A stretch of 64,000 nucleotides of DNA from NCBI RefSeq assembly GCF_009982895.1, contig NZ_WXZL01000004.1, positions 208,793 to 272,792 of the forward strand. Reading direction: 5' to 3'. The notes below the pieces were generated by a model. The model did not search any database, was not told the DNA's origin, and worked only from the letters and a program-made list of their open reading frames with translations. The position numbers and the translations under genes were made by a program. This document shows, in pieces, positions 57,823-64,000 of the stretch. Position 1 is the first letter of the stretch; every line of letters starts with the position of its first letter. The stretch is from Deinococcus alpinitundrae (GTDB lineage: Bacteria; Deinococcota; Deinococci; Deinococcales; Deinococcaceae).

Positions 57823-59142
57823 TCAGCGAGATCGCCGCGCCGATTCCTGGGCTTGAGGCTTGCCGAGTTCAGCGGGTCCGGGTGCGGGGCCACCCTCGGC
57901 TTGATCTTTGCCTTTCCCGGCGAAGCGGGCCAGGAAATCGTCCAGCCCCATTATGCTCAGGCGGGCGCTGGGCGCGTGCCGGGCGGTGCCGTAGGCGCGG
58001 CGCAGCAGCGTGCCCCAGCGGGTCAGCCGCCGGGTCTCGGCAGGCGGCAACTCACGGGTTTCGAAGCCGAACATGGCCGCCAGCGAGGCCAGCGTGCCGA
58101 GCGTGTAAATGGCCTCGGCCGCCCGCCAGTCGGGGCGGCGCAGGATCTCGTCGGCCAGCCACGGCAAATCCCAGGCGATGGCCCGGCGCATGCCGCGCTT
58201 GACGCCGAAATCAACCATGTGGTCGCTGCGGACGTGCAGGTCAAGCACCTTCGCGCCCTTCTCCATGACCTGCCCGCTTTTGAGCACAATCGGTCCCGAG
58301 GGCAAGCTCAGCACGCCTACCCGGAAGGCATTGTCGGCCCGCCCCGCCACCGGCTCAATGTGGCCCAGTCGGTCGAACAGTTGATCAGTCAGGCGTGAGA
58401 GGCGGCGCGGCAGATCGGCGCGGCCCAGCGGTGCGAGGCCCGGCAGGGTACCGAGCGTGTGAAAGCTGTAGCCGCGCAAGCTGAGTTCGGCCAGTAGCCC
58501 CGGCAGGGCAGGCACGGTGTTGACCGCGCCGGGTCCAGCATCGTGCATCACGATCACCGCGCCGGGGGCGGCCAGCGCCAGCACCCGCGCCGTGACCGAC
58601 TGGGGAGTGGACGCTGGGTGCCAGTCGCGGGCCTCCACACTCCAGTGTGCTCCCTCCAGTCCGGCCCAGCGCTGACCAATCAGCGTGGCGAGGCGGTACG
58701 CGCCGTGAGGCGGGCGGTGCAGGCGCGGCCGCACGCCGGTGACGTGGGCGAGCCGCGCCGCGCCGCGCGGCACATCCAGCAACGCCCCCCAGGGACTGCG
58801 CAGCCAGGGATGCACATGCTTGAGGGCATGCAGCTCGATCTGGTGGCCTTCCTCCTGCATCCGGGCGATCAGCCCCGGGTGGGCCTCGGCCTGCGTCACC
58901 AGCACGAAGAAAGTGGCCCGCGCGCCCGCCGCCGCCAGGGCGTCCAGTACGGCGGGGGTGGTCAGCGGGTCAGGGCCGTCGTCGAAGGTGAGGGCCAGGT
59001 CGTAATGGTGTCGTCGGCCCTCGCGGCGCAGCCCCAGCCCCAGCGTCTGCACCAGCAGGTACGGCAGCCCAATGGAAGCGGTAAGCGCGAGCGCGCCCAA
59101 GGCCAGTCCCCCGCGCCAGCCGGGGCGGGGTGCCCGCCTCAA
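57823..59142 (-). CDS. polysaccharide deacetylase family protein with YkoP-like C-terminus
   Basis: A 439-aa protein. After a membrane helix (about 12-32) comes a NodB-type deacetylase domain: LALTFDDGPDP (motif 1, about 49-59), HALKHVHP (about 103-110, the two metal His of motif 2, though the usual H-S/T-x3-H spacing is altered to HALKH), and RPPHGAYR (motif 3). From about 260 the sequence (DHMVDFGVKRGMRRAIAWDL) resembles the YkoP domain often linked to glycosyltransferase neighbours. The TTG start overlaps the upstream stop (TTGA). It may modify an envelope glycan or glycolipid. Confidence 0.83.
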   Translation of the reverse strand: MRRAPRPGWRGGLALGALALTASIGLPYLLVQTLGLGLRREGRRHHYDLALTFDDGPDPLTTPAVLDALAAAGARATFFVLVTQAEAHPGLIARMQEEGHQIELHALKHVHPWLRSPWGALLDVPRGAARLAHVTGVRPRLHRPPHGAYRLATLIGQRWAGLEGAHWSVEARDWHPASTPQSVTARVLALAAPGAVIVMHDAGPGAVNTVPALPGLLAELSLRGYSFHTLGTLPGLAPLGRADLPRRLSRLTDQLFDRLGHIEPVAGRADNAFRVGVLSLPSGPIVLKSGQVMEKGAKVLDLHVRSDHMVDFGVKRGMRRAIAWDLPWLADEILRRPDWRAAEAIYTLGTLASLAAMFGFETRELPPAETRRLTRWGTLLRRAYGTARHAPSARLSIMGLDDFLARFAGKGKDQAEGGPAPGPAELGKPQAQESARRSR

Positions 59143-60257
59143 GCTTGCCGCCGCTCGAAGGCGCTCAGGATGGCCCGCGCCGCCAAACTGGCCGCGTCCG
59201 GCACGCCCAGGTGGGCGGCTCCAGCACTCAGGCGGGCATGTTCTGCCGGTTCCAGCGCGCGCAGCACCGCCGGGCGCACCTCGGCCAGTTGCCGGGTCCA
59301 GATGGCCGCGTGGCCGCGCACCAGATAGTCGGCATTGTATTCCTCCTGACCGGGAATCGGGTCGTAGATGACCATCGGCACGCCCAGGGTGGTCGCCTCG
59401 GCCACCGTCAGGCCGCCCGCCTTGCCCACCACCAGATCGGAGGCGGCCAGCAGTTCGGGAAAGTCGTTGGTAAAGCCCAGCCGGTGAATGGTGGCCCCGC
59501 CCAGCTGCTGCACGCGGACCACCCCCGCTTGACCGCCGCCCAGGACCAGCACCTGCACAGGGCGGCCCAGCCCGCCAAGTTCATGCAGCACTTTTTCCAG
59601 ACTGCGGTAAGTGCCCTGCCCGCCGCCCGACATCAGCAGCAGCGGCACGTCCGGCAGCAGGCCGCGTGCCCGGCGCAGCGCCGCCTTGTCCGCGCCGATC
59701 AGCTCACGGTAGCGCGGATGAATCGGGATGCCGGTGACGACGACCCGCGACTCGGGAATGCCGCGCTCCACCATCTGCCGTCCGGTCTCCGGGGTGGGCA
59801 CCAGCACCAGATCGACCTCGGGACGCACCCAGTGCTGATGCACCCGGTAATCCGTGACGACCAGTACGTTCAGGAAATCGAGGTGCTCGCGCTCGCGCAG
59901 GTGGCCCGCCACCGCCGCCGGGGTGGGATACGAGCTGACCACCACCTGCGGCTGGTAACTCAGCAGTTCGCGCCTCAGGCCCCGGCGACCCATCCATTTG
60001 TAGGTGTCGCGGATGGTTTTCGGCTCGGTTTCGCGGTCGGTGAAGCGGTAGTACCAGCGGTAGGTTTCGGGACTGTGGCGCAGCCAGGCCAGGTAAGTGC
60101 CCAGCACGATGCTGCGCTCGTACGTGCGCAGGTGGCGCAGAAAGTCGGTCTGACGGGCCTCGGTGGCGGGTTGCAGATCATGTAGTGCCGCGCCCACCGC
60201 CTCGTTGGCTTGGTGGTGTCCGCTACCGAACGACGCCGAGAGAATCAGGGTTCGCAC
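59139..60257 (-). CDS. MGDG synthase/UgtP-like glycosyltransferase
   Basis: A 372-aa GT-B glycosyltransferase of the family that includes monogalactosyl- and diglucosyl-diacylglycerol synthases (GT28-like). The N-terminal ILSASFGSGHHQANEAV (about 4-20) is the lipid-acceptor motif, LLMSGGGQGTYRS and VVGKAGGLTVAEATTLGVP (about 290-308) form the nucleotide-sugar site. It probably adds sugar to diacylglycerol or a related lipid. The GTG start is five bases after the LptF/G-type permease stop; the in-frame ORF further upstream is antisense of that gene. Confidence 0.87.
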   Translation of the reverse strand: MRTLILSASFGSGHHQANEAVGAALHDLQPATEARQTDFLRHLRTYERSIVLGTYLAWLRHSPETYRWYYRFTDRETEPKTIRDTYKWMGRRGLRRELLSYQPQVVVSSYPTPAAVAGHLREREHLDFLNVLVVTDYRVHQHWVRPEVDLVLVPTPETGRQMVERGIPESRVVVTGIPIHPRYRELIGADKAALRRARGLLPDVPLLLMSGGGQGTYRSLEKVLHELGGLGRPVQVLVLGGGQAGVVRVQQLGGATIHRLGFTNDFPELLAASDLVVGKAGGLTVAEATTLGVPMVIYDPIPGQEEYNADYLVRGHAAIWTRQLAEVRPAVLRALEPAEHARLSAGAAHLGVPDAASLAARAILSAFERRQA

Positions 60258-60262
60258 AGCGC

Positions 60263-61405
60263 TTAGGCCCGCCTCAGCAGCCACAGCCCCACCACGAAGA
60301 ACACCAGATTGGCCAGCCACACGCCGACCTCACTGAGCGCCACGCTCTGACCCGCGACGGTGAGGCCCACGAAGAACAGCAGGTAGTAGACCAGCGAAAT
60401 CAGTAAGGCGCTGCCCAGCGCCACGCCCAGGCTGCGCCCGAAACGCAGGGCGAACGGCAGCGCCATGAGCGCCAGCACCAGATTGCCGAACGGCAGCGAG
60501 AGCTTGCGGTTAAGGGTCAGCCGTGCCGCGTCGCGCTCGGCCTGCGGCACGTTGGGGGCCGTCAGCGAGGTGATGAGTTGCGGCCAGCCCTGGGCGTCCG
60601 CGCCGATGGCGTCGGCGTACTTGGCCAGCGTCTCGGCGCGCGACAGCCCGGTATCGAGTGTCAGCACGGCGGCAGGGTCACTCGAAGACTGCACCGCCGG
60701 AAACACCGCCTGCACCGCCGCGCGGAAGGCCGCCGGATTGCTGTCGGGCACCGCGCCCAACGCCTGCACCCCGGCGTAATTGACGGTGTAGATCTGGTAA
60801 TTTTTCAGCTTGATCTGGTTGCCGGTAAAGGTGCCGCTCTGGGCGAAGATGATGGTGCCCTGCTGGGCGTTGCTAGGCGACCACTGCTCGATGCGCACCC
60901 CGTTCATCTGCTGGGTTTTGGTGTCGTAGCTGCCGGGACTGAGCAGCAGCCGGTTGCCCAGATCGAGCGTCTTGCCGCTGAGGGTGCTCAGGCCCGCGCC
61001 GGTCAGGGCGTCCCAATACAGGCTGCGGGTGGCGACATTGGCGACGGGCGCGGCCCACAGCGACAGCCACAGCGACAGCGCCGTGACCAGCAGCGCGATG
61101 ACGGCTGCTGGGCGGGCCAGGCGCCCCAGCGAGACGCCGCCGGACTGCACCGCCACCAGTTCGCGCTCGGTGGCCATGCGCCCGAAGGCCACCACCACCA
61201 TCAAGACGACGGCCATCGGGAAGATCTTGACCAGGGTATCGGGCACCTGGTAACCGATCCAGCGCACGATCAGGCCGATGGGCGCGCCGACGACGAACTG
61301 CGAGCTGATAAAGAAATACCCGAAACTCAGCACGGCAGTAAACATCACGATACCGGCCAGCAGCGGGGGAAGCAGTTCACGGGTGACGTAGCGGGTCAGA
61401 CGCAT
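60263..61405 (-). CDS. LptF/LptG-type permease
   Basis: A 380-aa YjgP/YjgQ family membrane protein. MRLTRYVTRELLPPLLAGIV at the N-terminus, PMAVVLMVVVAFGRMATERELVAVQSGGVS (seen in pieces) and three further C-terminal helices with a large soluble domain between are typical. In Gram-negatives LptFG moves lipopolysaccharide; Deinococcus is not known to make LPS, so the cargo here is probably another envelope lipid. It begins five bases after fabZ. Confidence 0.88.
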   Translation of the reverse strand: MRLTRYVTRELLPPLLAGIVMFTAVLSFGYFFISSQFVVGAPIGLIVRWIGYQVPDTLVKIFPMAVVLMVVVAFGRMATERELVAVQSGGVSLGRLARPAAVIALLVTALSLWLSLWAAPVANVATRSLYWDALTGAGLSTLSGKTLDLGNRLLLSPGSYDTKTQQMNGVRIEQWSPSNAQQGTIIFAQSGTFTGNQIKLKNYQIYTVNYAGVQALGAVPDSNPAAFRAAVQAVFPAVQSSSDPAAVLTLDTGLSRAETLAKYADAIGADAQGWPQLITSLTAPNVPQAERDAARLTLNRKLSLPFGNLVLALMALPFALRFGRSLGVALGSALLISLVYYLLFFVGLTVAGQSVALSEVGVWLANLVFFVVGLWLLRRA

Positions 61406-61410
61406 CGGCG

Positions 61411-61932
61411 CTACTCGGTATCCCTCGGCTGGGAAGTGAGTGGCTGGGAGGAGGGCGGCGTGGCCGCAGCGCGGGCGGCGGGCGGCACGGCGAACAAAAT
61501 CTCGGCCTCGGCCACCACCTGCCCGTCCACCTCGGCGCGGCAGATGGTCTTGCCCAGCCCCCGGCGGGCATACTCCAGCCGGGCGTGCAGGTGCAATTGG
61601 TCGCCCGGCACCACCTTGCGCTTGAACCGCGCGGCGTCCACCCCGGCCAGGTAGGCGACGGTGCCCGCTGCCAGCGGCAGACAGAACATGCTGGTCTGCG
61701 CCAGCGCCTCAATAATCAGCACGCCGGGCATCACTGGCTCACCGGGAAAATGCCCGGCGAAAAACGGCTCGCCGATGCTGACATTCTTGAGGGCGTGGGC
61801 CGCGCCGTCGCCGCGCGACAGCACCCGGTCGACCAGCACGAAGGGAAAGCGGTGCGGCAACGTGTTCAGAATGTCCTGAATCCCCAGGGCGGACGGCGGC
61901 TCGGTAGGGGGGGCAGGGTGGGCGTCGGTCAT
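61411..61932 (-). CDS. fabZ: 3-hydroxyacyl-[acyl-carrier-protein] dehydratase FabZ
   Basis: A 173-aa hotdog-fold enzyme of fatty acid elongation. The catalytic His is in LPHRFPFVLVDRV (about 25-37) and the catalytic Glu in PGVLIIEALAQTS (about 69-81), with GHFPGEPVMPG between. A longer Pro/Ala/Ser-rich C-terminal tail (about 25 residues) is unusual but harmless-looking. GAGGAG lies upstream of the ATG. It heads the envelope-lipid run. Confidence 0.94.
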   Translation of the reverse strand: MTDAHPAPPTEPPSALGIQDILNTLPHRFPFVLVDRVLSRGDGAAHALKNVSIGEPFFAGHFPGEPVMPGVLIIEALAQTSMFCLPLAAGTVAYLAGVDAARFKRKVVPGDQLHLHARLEYARRGLGKTICRAEVDGQVVAEAEILFAVPPAARAAATPPSSQPLTSQPRDTE

Positions 61933-62167
61933 GCTCGTCTCGTCTCCTCATGGCGGGGGGGGCCAGCTCTAACCAGTCAAGCGGCCTACCCCACCTGGCC
62001 TGCGTATGCTAACACGTGGGGTTTGACGAAAGGACGGCCCGCCCCGGCAGCCGCGTCCCGGCCACCATCGTGCTGCCAAAGTCGCCGCTGCTGGAGTATT
62101 CTGGTGCCCGAATCATCAGCCGTGACCGGACGCCGCGCGCAGCCGCGCCGTCTTGAGAGGAGAGAAC

Positions 62168-62653
62168 ATGAACATCAGCGAAAACAAAGTCGTCGAAATC
62201 GAATACACCCTGACCGTCAACGGCGAGGTCGTGGACCAGAGCGAGAGCGGCGAGCCGCTGACCTACCTGCAGGGCCACGGCAACATCATCCCCGGGCTGG
62301 AGCAGGCCCTCGACGGCCACGCAGCGGGCGACCAGCTGCAAGTCACGGTGCAGCCGGAAGACGGCTACGGCGAGCGCGACGAGGAAGCCATTCAGATCAT
62401 CGCCCGAGAGGACTTCGACGACGACATCGAGGTGGGGGCCACCTACTTCGCCCAGGCCGAAGACGGCAGCGTGACGCCCTTTACCGTGGTCTCACTGGAA
62501 GGCGACGACGTGACGGTGGACTTCAATCCGCCGCTGGCCGGTGAGGTGCTGAACTTCGACGTGACCGTCAAGAGCGTGCGCGACGCCACCCCCGACGAAC
62601 TGGAGCACGGTCACGCCCACGGCGACGATGCCCACGAGGACGACGACTTCTAG
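62168..62653 (+). CDS. slyD: FKBP-type peptidyl-prolyl isomerase, SlyD type
   Basis: A 161-aa prolyl isomerase/chaperone. The FKBP part (VVEIEYTLTVNGEVVDQSE, GLEQALDGHAAGD) encloses an IF domain (about 65-130), and the C-terminus is His/Asp-rich (GHAHGDDAHEDDDF), a metal-binding tail as in SlyD. It helps fold proteins and may handle nickel. AGGAGAG lies before the ATG; TATTCT (62097-62102) about 65 bases upstream is a possible -10 box. A strong terminator follows. Confidence 0.94.
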   Translation: MNISENKVVEIEYTLTVNGEVVDQSESGEPLTYLQGHGNIIPGLEQALDGHAAGDQLQVTVQPEDGYGERDEEAIQIIAREDFDDDIEVGATYFAQAEDGSVTPFTVVSLEGDDVTVDFNPPLAGEVLNFDVTVKSVRDATPDELEHGHAHGDDAHEDDDF

Positions 62654-62670
62654 CCCCACGCCCCAGCAAG

Positions 62671-62704
62671 AAAGCCGCTCCCCTGGCGTTCGGGAGCGGC
62701 TTTT
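62671..62704 (+). terminator. rho-independent terminator after slyD
   Basis: AAAGCCGCTCCC (62671-62682), nine-base loop, GGGAGCGGC (62692-62700) and TTTT. It lies between slyD and the convergent FUN14-like gene. Confidence 0.92.
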
Positions 62705-62714
62705 CTCGCGGCGC

Positions 62715-63110
62715 TCAGCGCCGCCGCAGCCCAAGGAGCAGCCCGACCACGAACGCGCCGCCGAACGGCAGGTCGTGGGTCAGCACGCCCGACAGCCAGG
62801 TCCAGACGGTCTTGCCGCTGTCTTGCAGCCAGGGACCGCTGAGCGTCTCCAGCCGCAGCCAGTTGACGCTCACCAGCCCGAAATACGAGAGCAGTTGAAT
62901 CGCCACGAACAGCAGACCGACGATCAGCAGGGCGATTTTGCCGACCACCCGCACGGCGTAGCCCGCCGCGAAGCCCAGCAATGCGCCCAGCGAGAGCGGC
63001 GGCAGCAGGGGCACAATGGCCTGCGAGAGGGTGTGGGCCAGCGAGGCGTCGGGCGCGGAAACCCCCGAAGTCGGCACATTGGGGAGGGCGGCAGGCGAAC
63101 CGGAAGACAT
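62715..63110 (-). CDS. FUN14-like small membrane protein
   Basis: A 131-aa protein with three hydrophobic stretches. GALLGFAAGYAVRVVGKIAL (about 42-61) followed by LLFVAIQLLSYFGLVSVNW is the FUN14 signature, found in many bacteria without a known role. The N-terminal 25 residues are polar. TAGCAT (63122 to 63117) ends six bases before the ATG, a leaderless promoter. Confidence 0.85.
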   Translation of the reverse strand: MSSGSPAALPNVPTSGVSAPDASLAHTLSQAIVPLLPPLSLGALLGFAAGYAVRVVGKIALLIVGLLFVAIQLLSYFGLVSVNWLRLETLSGPWLQDSGKTVWTWLSGVLTHDLPFGGAFVVGLLLGLRRR

Positions 63111-63197
63111 TCGCGCATGCTAGCGGCCAGGGCCAAGCAGTGCCGTCATTCAAAAGTGAGACGCCCCGGCAGCAAGCAGGCGGTATCCTGACCGGTG

Positions 63198-63773
63198 ATG
63201 AGCCTGCCCGAAGACGTGATCGACGCTGCCCTGCTTCACCAGTTGGAGAGTGGTGACGAGGCGGCCTGGCACGCCCTGATCTCGCTCTACGAGCGCCGGA
63301 TGTACGCCTACCTCTACCGTCTGGAAGGCCACGCCGAGGACGCCCTCGATCTGACCCAGGATGTGTTTTACCGGGCTTGGCGCTCGATTCACACTTTCCG
63401 GGCCGGTGAGCGGGCGCTGCCGTGGCTCTACCAGATCGCCCGCAACACCCAGATCGAAAAGCACCGCCGCAAGCAACTCGGGCGCTTCTCGCTGGAAGAA
63501 GCCCAGGACGAGGTGGGCTTCGAGGTGGTCAGCGCCTCGCGCAGCCCGGTGCAGCAAGCCGAGAGTGCCCAGAGCCAGGACCGGGTACAGCGCGCCCTGA
63601 TGCAGCTCGCACCCGAATACCGCGAGGCGGTGGTGCTGCGGTTCGTCGAGGACCTGCCCTACGACGACATCGCCCGTATTCAGGGGGTAGCGCTCGGCAC
63701 CGCCAAGAGCCGGGTCTTCAGGGCCAAGGAGCAGCTCGCCGGGCTGCTGGAGAGTGTCAGCGACCTGCACTGA
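63198..63773 (+). CDS. ECF-type RNA polymerase sigma factor
   Basis: A 191-aa sigma factor. Region 2 (about 20-90) has DLTQDVFYRAWRSIHTFR and LPWLYQIARNTQIEKHRR; region 4 (about 130-185) has LAPEYREAVVLRFVEDLPY and DDIARIQGVALGTAKSRV. No anti-sigma gene follows; an IS630-type element end lies 140 bases downstream. TATCCT (63184-63189) lies eight bases before this ATG and five before a GTG at 63195, which is an alternative start. Confidence 0.92.
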   Translation: MSLPEDVIDAALLHQLESGDEAAWHALISLYERRMYAYLYRLEGHAEDALDLTQDVFYRAWRSIHTFRAGERALPWLYQIARNTQIEKHRRKQLGRFSLEEAQDEVGFEVVSASRSPVQQAESAQSQDRVQRALMQLAPEYREAVVLRFVEDLPYDDIARIQGVALGTAKSRVFRAKEQLAGLLESVSDLH

Positions 63774-63912
63774 TCCAAACGCCGATCAAGCGGGCAGGCG
63801 TCCTCAAGGGCGTCCGCGAGGAAGAGCAGGACAGTCCTGCGGACGTGAAGGAGACAACCCGGTTCCTTTCCAATTCGGAGACGAAACAAACCGGATTCCC
63901 TCTAGTAGTCCG
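63774..63912. repeat. intergenic dyad and imperfect direct repeat beside the IS end
   Basis: GCAGGAC (63826-63832) and GTCCTGC (63834-63840) form a perfect 7-bp dyad around one base. Farther right, GGAGACAACCCGGTTCC (63850-63866) is repeated imperfectly as GGAGACGAAACAAACCGGATTCC in two pieces (63877-63899). The right copy merges with the likely terminal sequence of the IS630-type element. No gene is seen here. Confidence 0.4.
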
Positions 63913-64000
63913 TCAAGAAGGATTTGATGGAATTTTCGGGTAGAGGCAGGGCAGCTTTCGGCGGGCATCGTCGGTGGTGAACCGCCACTTCACGCCCACC
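63913..64000 (-). mobile_element. 3' end of an IS630-type transposase gene
   Basis: From the right edge the minus strand reads VGVKWRFTTDDARRKLPCLY then PKIPSNPS and a TGA stop at 63915 to 63913. The W-R-F-T-T-x-D-A-R-x-K-L...LYP ending is typical of IS630/Tc1-mariner-like transposases. The rest of the element lies outside the window. The inverted repeat should lie just left of the stop, around 63885-63912. Confidence 0.75.

Noticed and set aside
63181..63191. The 11-mer GCGGTATCCTG occurs before the sigma gene and also at 2901-2911
   Set aside because: Both are -10 boxes with chance-level flanking identity; two copies do not support a shared regulator.

Overview
The window is GC-rich bacterial chromosome that looks like a Deinococcus species. 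This is inferred, not proven, from gene content (system I cytochrome c maturation, a RIO-family kinase, several DinB-fold proteins, an N-terminal-PDZ DUF512 radical SAM enzyme, LacI-controlled sugar genes) and from promoter style. About twenty genes have a TAnnnT -10 box ending only 5 to 8 bases before the start codon and no Shine-Dalgarno site, so their mRNAs should be leaderless, as is common in Deinococcus.

Left part (1-20100): a HAD phosphatase, an HD-domain protein, agmatine deiminase, a thioredoxin-like protein, an amino-acid binding protein and an LCP cell-wall ligase. Then follows a nearly complete cytochrome c maturation locus on the minus strand (14716 down to 6020): ccdA, ccmA, ccmB, then after a plus-strand gene of unknown function ccmC, ccmD (37 aa), ccmE, ccmF, ccmG, ccmH and a TPR/cytochrome c fusion, followed by a Rieske protein and an acetyltransferase. 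Next come a CitE-like lyase preceded by a coupled 36-aa ORF, an aldo/keto reductase, DoxX, an NMT1-type binding protein and a RIO kinase cut off from a 44-aa upstream ORF by an in-frame stop.

Middle part (20098-42770): a polysaccharide/oligosaccharide utilisation region. A long minus-strand run holds a sugar ABC importer (binding protein and two permeases, no ATPase) followed by glycosidases of GH5-like, GH4, DUF5060/GH5-like, GH28, GH38-like, GH43 and GH5 types and an MFS transporter. Two related LacI regulators lie beside it, one with two tandem HTH domains. Beyond them a plus-strand set encodes a sugar isomerase/epimerase, a Gfo/Idh/MocA dehydrogenase and a GH2 beta-mannosidase. The importer promoter and the isomerase promoter share a 16-bp site (TCTTTASTAAAAAACA), the probable operator linking both transcripts.

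Right part (42863-64000): mostly housekeeping. It holds an MFS transporter (frameshifted), tRNA-Ile(GAT), argJ, surE, an acyltransferase, a ROK kinase lacking the zinc cluster, an amino-acid permease, three DinB-like proteins, an AraC regulator, azlCD, mscL, a PDZ/radical SAM/DUF512 protein, der, and an envelope-lipid run of fabZ, an LptF/G permease, a glycosyltransferase and a polysaccharide deacetylase. slyD, a FUN14-like protein, an ECF sigma factor and the 3' end of an IS630-type transposase at the right edge complete it.

Three genes (GH4, MFS, DinB) each need exactly one extra base in a G/C-rich run to read through. This may be recurrent assembly error or real decay. I saw no CRISPR array, prophage or defence system. 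The most unusual items are the double-HTH LacI protein with its shared operator, the interrupted RIO gene, the leaderless 36-aa ORF, and the TPR/cytochrome c fusion in the ccm run.
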